From Deinandra increscens subsp. villosa (Eukaryota > Streptophyta > Magnoliopsida > Asterales > Asteraceae), in assembly GCA_039602395.1 (NCBI GenBank), contig JBCNJP010000008.1, positions 21,903,817 through 21,967,816 of the forward strand: 64,000 nucleotides of DNA, read 5' to 3'. Shown piece after piece: positions 19,232-31,189 of the stretch (within the stretch, counting starts at the first letter, position 1; each line of letters opens with the position of its first letter). The notes under the pieces are model-generated. The model saw only the letters and a list, made by a program, of their open reading frames with translations. It ran no database searches and had not been told where the DNA came from. The position numbers and the translations under genes are program-made.

Positions 19232-19731
19232 NNNNNNNNNNNNNNNNNNNNNNNNNNNNNNNNNNNNNNNNNNNNNNNNNNNNNNNNNNNNNNNNNNNNN
19301 NNNNNNNNNNNNNNNNNNNNNNNNNNNNNNNNNNNNNNNNNNNNNNNNNNNNNNNNNNNNNNNNNNNNNNNNNNNNNNNNNNNNNNNNNNNNNNNNNNNN
19401 NNNNNNNNNNNNNNNNNNNNNNNNNNNNNNNNNNNNNNNNNNNNNNNNNNNNNNNNNNNNNNNNNNNNNNNNNNNNNNNNNNNNNNNNNNNNNNNNNNNN
19501 NNNNNNNNNNNNNNNNNNNNNNNNNNNNNNNNNNNNNNNNNNNNNNNNNNNNNNNNNNNNNNNNNNNNNNNNNNNNNNNNNNNNNNNNNNNNNNNNNNNN
19601 NNNNNNNNNNNNNNNNNNNNNNNNNNNNNNNNNNNNNNNNNNNNNNNNNNNNNNNNNNNNNNNNNNNNNNNNNNNNNNNNNNNNNNNNNNNNNNNNNNNN
19701 NNNNNNNNNNNNNNNNNNNNNNNNNNNNNNN
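19232..19731. other. Assembly gap of exactly 500 N
   Basis: A run of 500 N, likely a placeholder of unknown true size. It separates plus-strand G from minus-strand A1, so the join may be wrong or may hide an inverted arrangement. Confidence 0.99.
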
Positions 19732-19784
19732 TCATGATCTTTGATTGCTCTGCATCTTTTTCCTCAAAAGAGACTTGAAGTCTT

Positions 19785-20230
19785 CAGCTTCCCCTAAGCT
19801 TGTGAGCATCTTCTTTGAAAATCTTTTAGAAGCTTGTAAAGAAACCAACAACTTCCCCTAAACAGTTGCTTATTCAGATGGAAGTCTTGTCCGGCTGGTT
19901 CTTTAACTTTGAGAAAATATACTCCACCAGACATTTGATGACCGGTCTTTGGGTTAGAAGGTAATTATCATCTGTTTAGTTGATTCAAATTAACATAATT
20001 CTAACCAAAAACCCTAATATAGATTACGAGTTTTCTATAAAACTTCCCCTGAACCCAAGACCTCTAAAGACTTCCCCTTAGCTGATAACTTCCCCTGAGA
20101 TAATACATATTATCTTCAAGTTCCCTTCAGATACTATGTATTATGGAAGTCTTTTCATTAGATAATAAGTATCATCCTCGAGTTCCCTTCGGATAATACT
20201 TATTATCCCCTCTCCTTCCCCTAAAAATTT
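19785..20230 (-). repeat. A1 polypurine-tract array with twin hairpins
   Basis: The minus strand carries TAGGGGAAG-type runs at about 19788, 19853, 20042, 20072, 20089 and 20215. Twin hairpins at 20100-20144 (ATAATACATATTATC / GATACTATGTATTAT) and 20161-20207 (GATAATAAGTATCATC / GATAATACTTATTATC) share a loop related to GAAGGGAACTCGA. A2 carries the same pair at 63871-63978. Confidence 0.8.
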
Positions 20231-20679
20231 ATCAAGATCTGCAGGGGGCATACTGTCATGCAACAAAACCAATGAAAACACATTTTGACTTCTCAAATTA
20301 ACCTGGCCAAGACGTAAACACAACCAAAAAATAACTTAAAGACTCACACACGAAAGATAAAAATAAACAAATACTTACCAATATCAAACATGAGAAAGTT
20401 TACAAGGGATCAAACCGTATGAATCTGACTGAGGAACCCTTTTCAGCTTCAGTTACTCGACTAGTCCAGGTGATTGCTAGTATGTTTATCCGCTTTAAAC
20501 TCAGACCCGTTCAAACCCAACCAAATGCATCATGCTTAAAAGATTACTAATTACCAGCATGTTTAATCGTCCCCACACCCAATTGTACATAGCAAAACCT
20601 ACCCAACCTCATAGTTTATTGAGGACTCACAAACCCCCAACTTGAGGAACCATGCAACACCGTTATGACTACCACTTAT

Positions 20680-20755
20680 TTCATTAATCATCAGGCGGTG
20701 ATCAGGTTGGCCGAATAAGCATGCAAAGAAGACTAAGCTGAATGATTATTTTTCA
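20680..20755 (-). repeat. A1 single-module 3' hairpin
   Basis: Minus strand: AATCATTCAG and CTGATGATT arms enclose a core with CTTTGCATGCTTATTCGGCC and ACCTGATCACC. The core is shared with 61-124 and 63330-63395; the arms differ and still pair. Confidence 0.7.
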
Positions 20756-21640
20756 TTTCCTTTTCCTTTTCTTTTTCTTTTCTTTTTCATTTCTTTTTCT
20801 TTTCTTTTCTTTTCATTATGTGGTGTAGTCATGAAAGCAGAAACATGGCGTGTGAGAGAGTGAATACTAGGTATAATTACCACTCTCAACCCGTTTTTGC
20901 TGGGACTCAGTTTTTTAAAACATGCAAACTGAGATGAGAAACTAAACATATATATATTTTAAGTTCATTGCACTTACATTGGTGGTCATAAGATTAGGTC
21001 AAGCCTACCGAGCATATCACCTTGGAGCTTGCTTTTCAATTTCGCTTTACACGTGTCAGTCATCTTCAATCCGGCCATATTTCACTTTTCATAGCTTTCT
21101 TAGAAACAAAACACAAACAATTAAAAATTGAAAAGCATACTATTTTTGAGGGGTCAACTGTTTCTTCATCTTTACATTTCTTCCCCTTGCTTTTTGATTT
21201 TTAATGTCACAACTTTTGTGAACATCATCAATTTTTTTTTAAAACACGAACACATAAGCAGAGCAAATAACTTCACACACATCTGGCCAAGTTAACCTTC
21301 AAAGTATGGATTTGAAAATTTTTAGAAAATTGGGTTTTATACATGCATACCTCATTTTTTTATTAAATTGAACAACCAAGCACCAACTAAAAATTTTAAG
21401 GAATTTGGTTTGACACAAATACCCTTTACCGCTTAATCAAACAAACAACCAAGTTAAGAACAATACCTATCATGCTGAATTTGACCTTTTACCTCTCAAG
21501 GAAACATATCCTCTATAAAAAAATGCTTGTCATGACATGAAGATACGTCTCCTAAACTGTGCCTGGAACAATCACTTATCAACAAACAGATTAATAATAA
21601 AAATGTTAGTGATAATCCTCCTTGAATGTTCCTGCACATA
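20756..21640 (-). other. A1 3' non-coding region
   Basis: No ORF. It begins (plus view) with CT-rich low-complexity sequence at 20756-20815, and shares the GAGCATATCACC / GACCCCTC blocks with G and A2. Confidence 0.6.
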
Positions 21641-21648
21641 GTGAGAGA

Positions 21649-23607
21649 TTAGTTAGCCCATTGGTACCCAGGCCATTGTTTTTCTGGGTACACCTGAGGA
21701 ATCAATAAAAGTTACTTCTTGTAAGAACATCACGTTTGAGAAATCAGGAAGTTGGGATGGAGCTGCCTTGATTTTTGGTTTCCAAGTTCTGGTGAATCAA
21801 CATTTGTTTTAGTCACTTTTGGAATTGTGACTTTAGGTATTTCAACCTTCTTCATTTTAGATTCATTTTTCAAAACAGTTTTTGTTTTAGTCACCTTTGG
21901 AGTTGTGACTTTAGGTATTTCAACCTTCTTCATTTTAGAATCATTTTTCAAAATAGTTGTAGTTACCTTGGGAGGGGTAACTATGGGTTTTTCAGACTTT
22001 GGTTGTTTTGAAAACGGTTTCTTCACCTGTTTGTGGAAATTTTGGTAACTTGGAAAGCTGTTGTTTTGATTTAAATATTTTCTCTCAGCTTTGGCAGCAC
22101 CCCAATGTTGATCAGAGAGTCTAACCTTAGGAGTAACAGTCTTCCTTGCCTTAGGTGTTTGCACCATCATTGGCTTAGACTTTACAAACTCTTGAGATGA
22201 AACCCTTTGACTTTTCGGAAAATAGGGTTTATAGGGGCGATAAAGACTGTTTCTAGCAATATGACCAGCATTGCCACAATTAAAGCAAGTCTGCTTCTTT
22301 AGATAGAAGCCAGACGTGTACCCATTTGTCTTTGGTGGCTGATATGGAGCTGGTTTGCCTTGTGTCTGCTTCTTTGCTTTGACTGCAACTTCAGATTTGA
22401 CTTTCAGCTAGTTTGTCGAAGCCTCTGTCGAACCTGGCCTTTCTGTCGTTGTGCTTCCTTGATTCTTTGACGTCGAAGCACCATTCTTGCAATTACAACG
22501 GCAACTGCATGATCCAACTGAAGAAATGGGAGACACAGCTACTCCCTTGAGTTTTCATTCTTCACTCCAGCTGTTGGTTTCATACTCGGATGCTTGATGG
22601 TGATCTTTGGCCCCTCAACTTTAGGTTCCCTTATCACTCCATCGGTTATTCCCATGAACTTTGAGGAGAAGGATGGTAAGTCATATCCAACATCTGATTC
22701 TTGGTCAAACATTGATCTAGATATCATAAAAATCTTCCCCTAGGGCCGTGTCGTCAAGATCACCTTTTCCCTTTTGACTTCGTCAATTAGTTTGAAGTAT
22801 GGGGTTTCAATTTTAGGGTATGGTTTCAGCTCTATCATAGCATCATCAGACTCGGAGTTAGGACACCTGTCGTATTTCTGGCGCTCATTTTAGGGTATGG
22901 TTTCAGCTCTATCATAGCATCCTCTACTCTCCCTTCACCATAAGTCATGTTTGCTTCATTATCAATTTCTTCTTGAGTCAATGGTGTAGTTCCAACCAAA
23001 ACACTATTAGTAGGAGGAGCAGTTTCTTTATGATCAGACTTGGTTCGTTCAACTTGATCCTCACTAAGAAGTATTCTTATAATGTCTCTGGGAACTGGTG
23101 GAGGAATAATGTTGTTTGCAGACAGAGACTTATCAGACTTTTCTGACCCAAACCCAGTTTTATCTTTCCCAACTTGACCAGTTACAACAGCATGTGACAA
23201 TTCCTTTCCAGCATCGATCATTCGCTGATTTTTTTCCTGATTGCAATCCTACTTGACCCGCAGCTCATCATATTTTTGTTGCAGTTCAGTTAATTTATGT
23301 GTCAGCTCAGATATCTCAATCCTAGCTCGATCATATTAAATAGTCTTTTCTGTTGCTAGCTTTTGATATTTCTCAATGTCTAGTTTTTGGGATTTTAGTT
23401 TCTCTTCACTCTTTTCCCACCTACCTTTAAATGAACTCCTAGAACATTGCATTGCAAAAAGTTTGATTTCAGCATTTTTTAGAGTTGTCTTAAGCCAGGA
23501 ATTAATCGAGCACAAGTAGGATTGGGTCATATCTTAGTTTCATCAACTTCAGCTGCGAAAGCATCCTTGTTCTGAACCATATTCTTTTCTTCAACCACTG
23601 AGTTCAT
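21649..23607 (-). pseudogene. gag: A1 Gag-like ORF, decayed
   Basis: Minus-strand homologue of A2 gag, with ATG at 23607 and the conserved TAA at 21651-21649. Recognisable pieces are the N-terminal coiled coil (KSQKLDIEKYQKLATEKT), the EEIDNEANMTYGEGRVED segment, SMFDQESDVGYDLPSFSSKF, a zinc knuckle with TCFNCGNAGHIARN-type sequence near 22250-22300, and the Lys-rich KKVEIPKVTTPKVTKT repeats before the end. Several in-frame stops and frameshifts, and an apparent internal duplication around 22830-22925 (ACTCGGAGTT / TTTTAGGGTATGG blocks), make it non-functional. There is no capsid-like domain, as in A2 and G. Confidence 0.75.
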
Positions 23608-23659
23608 TTTCTTTCTTTAGATATGCAGCTTCTGAAAATTTTGAAAAATTGCCAAAAAC

Positions 23660-23850
23660 GGCAAAAGTACTATTCAAGGAATAGTGTAAAAAATTTAAAA
23701 CATGAAAACGGAGGCCTTCGGAGTGGAATTTGGGGGTCCAAACGAGATCCCCTAGATGTTAGTCGGGGGTAATTCTGGGGCTTGTTGTCAGGAACGTCGT
23801 GTTAAAATTTGAGCTTCTAACTCCAAACGAGTCAAAAGTTATGTCTGTTT
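23660..23850 (-). other. Conserved pre-gag leader block (A1)
   Basis: Minus strand: CGTTTGGAGTTAGAAGC ... GACGTTCCTG ... TTTGGACCCCCAAATTCCAC ... GAAGGCCTCCGTTTT. Near-identical to A2 60236-60385 and recognisably similar to B1 3710-3870. Confidence 0.7.
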
Positions 23851-23882
23851 CTGGGAAAGGTGTGAAATAGTAACTTTTTGCC

Positions 23883-24341
23883 TCAAACTAGTTTCCGATC
23901 GTAAACCCTGTTTCCAATCGTAAACAGTGATCGTAAACACCCCGAGTCATAAACCCAATCGTAAACTCCTCCTGATCGTAAACTCAGTCGTAAACACCTC
24001 CGGATCGTAAACAGAGTCGTAAACACCTCTGGATCGTAAACTCGATCGTAAACATCTAAAAAACGGATCTTGAAGTCGTAAACACTTAAAAATCGGATCT
24101 TGAAGTCGTAAACACTAAGCTGATGAAGAACATTGATCGTAAACACCAAGAGCAGCCCATAAATTTATCGTAAACACCAAGAACAGCCCAGAAATTTATC
24201 GTAAACACCAAGAATACCAACCGTAAACTTCACAAGCAGCCCAGAACTGATCGTGAACTCCAAAAACTAACACAAGCCAACACCTTTTCCAGCTAAACAC
24301 TCGAATCCAATATTGTGGAACCTCGATTCAGGTGATTCTTA
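23883..24341 (-). repeat. A1 leader with GTTTACGATCG word repeats
   Basis: The minus strand carries about 18 TTTACGA words spaced irregularly, some followed by CGATC, so adjacent words form imperfect palindromes such as GTTTACGAT/ATCGTAAAC. Same as A2 59800-60190 and A3 10975-11415. Confidence 0.75.
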
Positions 24342-24353
24342 GCTCTGATACCA
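24342..24353 (-). other. A1 primer-binding site
   Basis: Minus strand TGGTATCAGAGC, two bases after the LTR end. Confidence 0.9.
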
Positions 24354-24355
24354 AT

Positions 24356-24796
24356 TGTTGGTCCAGAAACAACAACCGCTCACGATATCTAACTAATATA
24401 AACGTGCGGAATCCGGTTGGATTAGTGATTCAAGAAAGAGAAGAGAAGAAAGAGAAGAAAACGTTGATTAAAACATGAAAACCTGATCTTTGCACACAAG
24501 ATGAACCTGTCGGGTACAAATAAGAAAACGTAAACTGATCTCTCTCTCTAGTTTACGATTACGATCGTAAACTCCCTTGCTCTCTCTCTAAAATCGTAAT
24601 CTCCAAGGGTTTTTCAATGAGGAGGTCTAGTGGGGTATATATAGTCCCCCATTGGGTTTACTATTGGACCCCTTGTGGATCATAAACTCAATAGTAAACC
24701 CAAGCCCAACCATAAACTAGCCTATGATTCTAATGAAACCTTCTAAGCTCAGCCCAACTAATTTAATATTACAATCCTCATAATCTAGCCTCTACA
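24356..24796 (-). repeat. A-type LTR shared by A1 (as 5' LTR) and B2 (at 3' LTR position)
   Basis: Starts TGTAGAGGCTAG, ends GACCAACA on the minus strand, 441 bp. On its 3' side it has the A1 PBS. On its 5' side it directly abuts a B-type PPT (CGTTAAGGGGGAG). Confidence 0.88.
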
Positions 24797-25683
24797 CTCC
24801 CCCTTAACGTGTATTGTATCTAGCTATCTATCTATCTAACAAAACTTCAGTCTTCAATTTTCAGCATCGTTGCGTCCGATCCTCAACTTGAACTCTTGTC
24901 AGAAATAGAGCTTGCATGGCTGGATCTATCTTGAACAATATTTAAACTTCAAGATCCACTTGTGAAAGATATAAGAAACTCCCCCTTTCACCATTCTTGA
25001 GCCTTATCACACAGAATCTGCAATTTCAGAAGACAGAAACGCGGCTTTCCTTTTCTTTTGAAAAAAAAATTAATTTAATCTTGGCGCAAAACTTCTCTTC
25101 GAGGATCCAAGATATAATATTGAAATCATAATTTTGTATCTTGTATTGATCGGTCGAAAACAAATAATAAACAAAATCTTTTTGGTTTTTGAAACTTTAC
25201 ATCAAAACACACTGAAAATATTTTTGATTTTTCTAAGTTTATGCTAAAACACACCTAAAATCTTTTTGATTTTTCTATGTTTATGTTAAAACACACCTAA
25301 AATCTTTTTGGATTGTTCTAATATGAAACTTAAATGCAATACTGAATCAGACACTATTTTTGTCTTTTGCGAGAAAGATCACGACTTGGGATCATATTGG
25401 TCATGACATGCTGAACTACACTTTAATTTCAATTACTTCAGCACACAAGCCATATCGATTGCTGGTATAATTTTTCCATCTTAAACTCAGGCACAATCAT
25501 ACTCATAACATCTAGATATGTTATTATATTGATTAGATTGCTTTGACCAGTGTACCCGACACTATCAGACATTCTCAGATATGTATTGCTTATCACACTT
25601 TGTGATTTCATTTGTGATGAAACCACATAATGATTGTATTCATGATATCGTCAACTGTGTTCCATGGAAAAAGAAATAAGAAC

Positions 25684-25923
25684 GTTAAATCGTCTACCTT
25701 AAGGTCGATCTTTCGATACGCAGATAAGGCATCGGATTTAACAAAATAAGAAAATAAAAACAAGTTGAAATTATATAACCCAACAACAATCATGTCGGTA
25801 CTCCCGTACACGCAAAGAAAATCCGATGAGTTATACGAAACACCAAAGAAAATAAAGCAGAATTCAAACGAACGACAATCAGGTCGGTCTTGTGGGCACG
25901 TAGAGAAAGTCCGAACGTTTGAC
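25684..25923 (-). repeat. B2 three-module hairpin array
   Basis: Plus-view arms: GTTAAATC (25684-25691) with GATTTAAC (25735-25742), ATATAACCCA (25773-25782) with TGAGTTATAC (25827-25836), and TTCAAACG (25863-25870) with CGTTTGAC (25916-25923). Cores match B1. The first pair is perfect; the others carry wobble pairs or a single change. Confidence 0.8.
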
Positions 25924-26572
25924 AAAATAAAGAAAATCAAACAAGTTTAAATCTTTGCAAAAATGAACACATGTATACACAGTGACTTCTCATTTTTCTT
26001 TTTCCACATATCTTTTTCTTGATATCTTGAGATACGCATCAAGATGTTGTCCACTTGGTCAAGCATTTGTATTTAATGTGTTTATCACATCTGAATACTT
26101 TCTGATTTAATGTCGAGCCTACTAAGCACATCGAGCAACGATCTTATGGCTTTTTCATCTATTTTATCCATGAGTCAGACACGTAAGCCAATGTACCATC
26201 ATTTCCCAACCATGTCGGATACAATTTCTCATTTTTCAATGTTTTTTTTGTATTTTATGTTTTTCAATGTTTTTGTATTTTTCCATTTTCTCCCCCTTAA
26301 AATGAAAAGTCTAATCTTGGATTTTCATTTTAGCAAAAACACAAAGACACTATTTTTGTTTTGTTTTTTAACTTTATTCCCCTAAACTACAAAGAAATGC
26401 ATTAAAGAAAGAAAATTGACCAATCGATACTGATACCTCAGCAGGATTTAGCTTTAAGAAAATTCAGTTTTTGTAAGATGAACATTCAATTTAAGTTAAG
26501 CAGGAGACTCCACTATCAGTAATTGCTTTAAGCTTGAACTTCGCAATCATCGACAGGTCTTCATGAAGAAAC

Positions 26573-26598
26573 CTGCACACTGGATTTAAATGATTAGT
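26573..26598 (-). promoter_or_regulatory. Conserved gag-stop / candidate 3' splice-site block (B2)
   Basis: The minus strand reads AGTACTAATCATTT then CCAGTGTGCAGG; TAA at 26596-26594, CAG at 26575-26573. Confidence 0.5.
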
Positions 26599-29500
26599 AC
26601 TCAAATGACCCGAAGCACACAGCTTCTGGTCGACCAGTGTCTTCCACAAAATCAGTTGCAGCCTTGCTGACCACTTTAGGTCGCCACTGCATTTTTGCTT
26701 TTTCATTTTTAACTGAGCCATCATCATATGATGAATCACCAACACTCGAATCAAATTTAAAAAATTGTTTTGGTTTAGATTTTGACTTGAAGGTGTAGAC
26801 TCAGTAAAAATCTTGCCTGATTCATCAATAAATGTGGCAGATTTGTTTGAAAATGAACTTTATACAATTTTCAGGACAATCCCGTGCCATGTGTCCCTTT
26901 CGGCGACATTGATAGCACAAACGATAGGATCGTTGAGATTGGGATTTGTCCTGAACTGAAGGACATCTATCAATGAACTCTAAACCATCAGAAATATCAT
27001 CAAAAATTTGAAATCGGTTAGAATGTACCCATTTTGATGTAGGACTTCGAGGTGTGGAATTAGATCCAAATGACGAAGAATCCTTAATTTTTTGAGCATC
27101 CCGAGAAGAACTTTCAGATGAAGCCTTCTTCTGAATCTTACCTCTAAATCCATTTTCCATTGTAGACATAAACACCTGAGCCAAATGATAGATTTGTTCC
27201 AAGCTTGTGTCTTTCTTTTCTTTTGGAGCTTTCTTGGGTATATTCTTCTTGACATTCTTTTCACACTTCTTACCTTCACTCCCTAAACCTGAACATTTAT
27301 AACCTGGTAACTTTGATAAATCAATTTGAGAATTGAAAGAACCCGCTTTAGCAACTTGATTGAATGCTGCTTTAATATCCTTCAACAAATTATCATTTTT
27401 CTCAATCACCTTATCAGCAGAGATGATTCCTTCATCAGAAATAAACCCACCAGAAACAAACTTTGATGGTGATTTATCAAGTAGACTTTCCTCCTTTTCC
27501 ACTTTCTTGTTTGGAACCGTGGATTTCTTCTTCTCAGATTTCTTAGAAACATATTCAGAATAATCACCAATTGTTTCAGAAGATTTGACATCAGCCAGAG
27601 GCTCAGTTTGAACCAATGGAGGTGGTAATTGATTGAATTCTTCACCGCCAAACACTCTTTTAAATTTTTCGTCGTTGCATAAATAACTTGTGAATGAGTG
27701 TGAATTTTTCAAATTATTTAGCTGACGATTCAAATCCAAAACTTGAACATTTAAGTCTGATATCTTTTTCTGCGCTTCACCCAAAGCCTTTTCTGATTCT
27801 ATCAGCTGTTCTGAAACTCTGTTAGACAAAGATTTTTCTCTTCTCACTTTATCATGAGCATCAAACATTTCTTGTGTAACTTTTTCCACCTTTCCTTGAT
27901 AAATCTCTATATTTCTTGTCAACAATTTGTTTTATTTTGTCAGGTCGGTGAACTTATCTTTTAATTTTGACTGGAGGACTTGATAATCATTGTTCGAAAC
28001 CATGATTTCATCATAAGCTTCCTGAAGTTCATAATTGGTAATCAGAAGTGATTCCACTCTTGCTTTAGATTTCTTATACAAGGCATCAAAATCTCTAATA
28101 GCATCCGTTGCTTCGAACTTCCATTTTCAACCTTTGTAACTAACTCAGCATTTTCATTTTGTAACTTCAAGGTGTGTTCTTTATTGACATTGACCATGTC
28201 ATCCAATCTTGCTTTAGCTCTAAAACCTCTTCTATCAACACCTTATTTTCTTGTTCCAACATTGCATTAGCTTTGAAAATCTCATCAGAAACCTCACACT
28301 TTCTTTTGTAACCTTCTATCTCTGCTTCTTTCTTCTCCTTTTCAACAATCAACCCTTTCTTTTTAGAAATCAATTCTCGAATATTTCTTTCTTTTTGAGC
28401 ATAAAATTCACATGTTGACTCATATCCACTAACTACAGAATCACTTGTTTCAAATGTACTTGTTTGAGATTCAGAATCACTTGATTCAACTTGCATAGTA
28501 GCCATTAATGCATAATTTTCTGGAGAATGAACGAAAAATGCAGATTCATCTGGAAAATCCTTAGCACAATCATATCCTTCCGTGGACACCGGTCCTTTTG
28601 CATCTTTATTATGGTCATGATTATCCGAAGTACTTGGTTTAGAAGAAGATTGCTTGCATTCTCGAGCAAAATGTCCAAAGTTGGAACATTTGAAACATTT
28701 AAGTTTCGACTTAGCCAGACCAAGTTTTCCTCCCTGAAAAATAGATGTCTTGCCATGTTTCTTCATGAATATCCTTCCTCTCTCCATTACCATAGCAAAC
28801 TGCCATTCCAGATCTAGTTTATTCAATTGATCTTCATCCAACTGATTTATGTCAGTCGGATACAAACCAGTTTCACTAATTTGACCAAATATAGAGCTAG
28901 AAGAAGATGATATGAAAGTAGATATTAATGCAGCTAGATCTTCGATTGTTTGATTAGAAGTAGATTTGCTTGATGACCTATCAGAAATAGTAAAACTGCA
29001 ACCCGAAGAATAACCTATTTTCTCATACTTACCAACAAGAAATGTTGTTAACAATGGATTATTGCTTGAAATAGAATGTGATTTTGTTTTAGCATGCACA
29101 GTAGCAGAGTTCTTTCCAAAATATACCTCAGGATTCTGAACAGATGGAGTTGCTGACTTATTCACAAGTAATTCCATTCCCGAGCTTGTAATTTGCTTAT
29201 CAACTGATTGAATGTCTAACTTGAGTAGTTTGGATCATTAGACAGCATCATCACAAAATTCTCCCATTTTTCGGGTAGAGCTTCCAGAAATTTCTCCTTT
29301 AATTCATCATTTTCTTTCTTAACACCTACAATGTCAAGTTCATTGACTAAATGTGAAAACCTTGTAATCAAATCTGTGATCTTCTCATTCTCACAAAGCC
29401 TAAAATTATCAAACTCTTTCTTTAAAACTTTCTTTCGAGTGTTTTTTTAGTGATTATTACCCTCACATCTTTCTTTAGTAGCATCCCATAATTGTTTCGA

Positions 29501-29847
29501 AGTTGGAAAATTCTTAAACTGATGCATCAAATCTTTGGGTAATGCCATAGTGAGAAAAATATAAGTTTTCTTTTCTCTTGCAAATACCTTCTTTTCTTTA
29601 GGTCAAAATCACTTATCGATTTTGGTAAAGTATTAGCAATCAATGGATACTCATATTGTTTTTCAATTGGAATCCAACAATCAACATCTTGTGAGTATAT
29701 GTAAGATTCAAATCTTTTCTTCCAGTTATGATAATCTTCCAATCGAAGTAATTTAGGAACTTTCTGAGTTGTTCCGATTTCATTATCATAGTTCATCATG
29801 GCTTGCATCGAGGTTTGCATAGCTGGAAATGCTTGAAAATCAGTCAT
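26594..29847 (-). pseudogene. gag: B2 Gag, decayed long form
   Basis: Homologue of the 1116-residue B1 Gag, starting MTDFQAFPAMQTSMQAM at 29847. Recognisable in order are the capsid-like domain (LLRLEDYHNWKKRFESYIYS, broken by stops and shifts near 29450-29530 and 29180-29230), knuckle 1 CFKCSNFGHFAREC (about 28660-28700), the coiled coil (about 28400-27690, with a break at about 28110-28180), the Lys/Ser linker and knuckle 2 CYQCRRKGHMARDC (about 26880-26920). The C-terminal EDTGRPEAVCFGSFEY-like end is in another frame. At least four frame breaks. Its conservation with B1 outside the breaks shows that the long two-knuckle Gag is a family trait. Confidence 0.8.
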
Positions 29848-29876
29848 CTTGAAGTTAAAAATCGAATCTCAACACT

Positions 29877-30234
29877 TTGTAACTTTTTTTAATTAGTTGC
29901 ACATGTGCACTATGTTTCATTATAATTAGTACCATAAATGTTTTAGTGTTTTTAATATGTTTTTTAACATAAAGAGTGTTTTTACACATGATAATTTGTT
30001 TTTATGTAGTAGTAATGATGATGATACACATGTGTATCACACGTGATACACATGTGTATCACACGAAAAAAAAGCGTTATTTTTTTTATATTTGTTTTCA
30101 GAATTGAAGATAACGTAATTCTAAGACATTTGGCGTCAATTTTATGAAAAAACATTAACGTATGAAGAAGTTATGTAGGTTTTAATATTGGCTTTCGCGT
30201 TTTCGTAATATAAAGGGTTTTCGCAGGATCCTTC

Positions 30235-30313
<79 letters not shown>

Positions 30314-31085
30314 GGGAAGGATCATGCGTAAACACATATATATTGCGAAAACGCGTAAACACATATTAAAACCTCTATAACTTCTTAATACGTTAACATT
30401 TTTTAAAAAAAATTTGCACCAAAAGTCTTAGAATTATGTTATCTTTAATTCTGGATTTTTTTAAAAAAAATTTAACGTTTCCGTTTTTTTCGTGTGATGC
30501 ACATGTCCAGCAAAAAAAACTCATACTTTTAGCATAAATTAATATATTTTTTTCTAAGTCGCACCATATATCTTATATTTCTGTTATTTTTTTGTATTTT
30601 ATTTAATGATGCACATGTGTATCACACCAAAAAAACCTCATACGTGTTGTATACATTAATATTTTTAATAAGAAATTGCACCTGAAATCTTATAGTTGTG
30701 TTATTTTTAGATCTAAAGACAAAAAATAACATTTTATAATTTTTTTATTCAATGTTGCATATGTGCACTATGTACCATTATCATTAGTACAATAAATGTT
30801 TTACTGTTTTTTATAAGTTTTTAACATAAGGAGTGTTTTTTCGCATGATAATTCGTCTTTGTGCAGTACTAATGATAATGATGCACATGTGCAGAACACA
30901 AAAAATCATGAAACGTTAATTATTTTCTACCTTTTTCCAGAATTAAAAATAACATCTTTCTAAGACTTTTGGTACAAATTTTATGAAAAAACATTAACGT
31001 ATGAGGAAGTTATGTAGGTTTTATTATGTGTTTACGCGTTTTCGCAATAAAAAGTGTTTTCGCATGATCCTTACCCATATATATA
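29877..31085. repeat. Three MITE-like repeat units, two direct and one inverted, around an AT microsatellite
   Basis: Unit 1 (about 29880-30236) and unit 3 (about 30735-31085) are direct copies: both carry GCACATGTGCACTATGT, TTTAACATAA.GAGTG, ACATTAACGTATGA.GAAG and GTTTTCGCA.GATCCTT in order. A third copy of the inner half lies inverted at about 30312-30480 (AAGGATCATGCG, GCGAAAACGCGT, TTAATACGTTAACATT), separated from unit 1 by (AT)n. No coding capacity. It may be a foldback/MITE family; class unknown. Confidence 0.7.
30237..30310. repeat. (AT)n microsatellite
   Basis: About 36 AT dinucleotides at the axis of the inverted repeat. Confidence 0.95.
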
Positions 31086-31189
31086 AGCATATATATTATG
31101 CATAAATATATTTATTATCATGGCACCCCTAGTTTGACTAGTCATCATGCATGATATCATCACAAACATTAATCAACATGCAACTTAAC

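Larger units (their letters stand above)
19732..24796 (-). mobile_element. Element A1: minus-strand A-type element
   Basis: Read on the minus strand: LTR (24796-24356), PBS, leader with GTTTACGATC words, decayed Gag-like ORF (23607-21649), stop/acceptor block, 3' non-coding region with one hairpin module, twin PPT-region hairpins and at least six AGGGGAAG runs, then the gap. It is collinear with A2 (59251-64000). There is no pol. Confidence 0.85.
24797..29876 (-). mobile_element. Element B2: minus-strand relative of B1, 5' end missing
   Basis: Read on the minus strand: decayed B-type gag (29847-26594), stop/acceptor block, 3' non-coding region with three hairpin modules, internal PPT at about 24977-24986 and final PPT at 24797-24803. 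A B-type LTR should follow the PPT, but an A-type LTR is found instead. The 5' LTR and most of the leader are missing, with sequence changing to a MITE-like repeat about 30 bases upstream of the ATG. Confidence 0.82.

Noticed and set aside
19148..19778. Long ORFs across 19148-19778
   Set aside because: They consist almost wholly of N and have no content.
30182..30364. ORF of Ile/Tyr repeats
   Set aside because: Pure translation of the (AT)n microsatellite.
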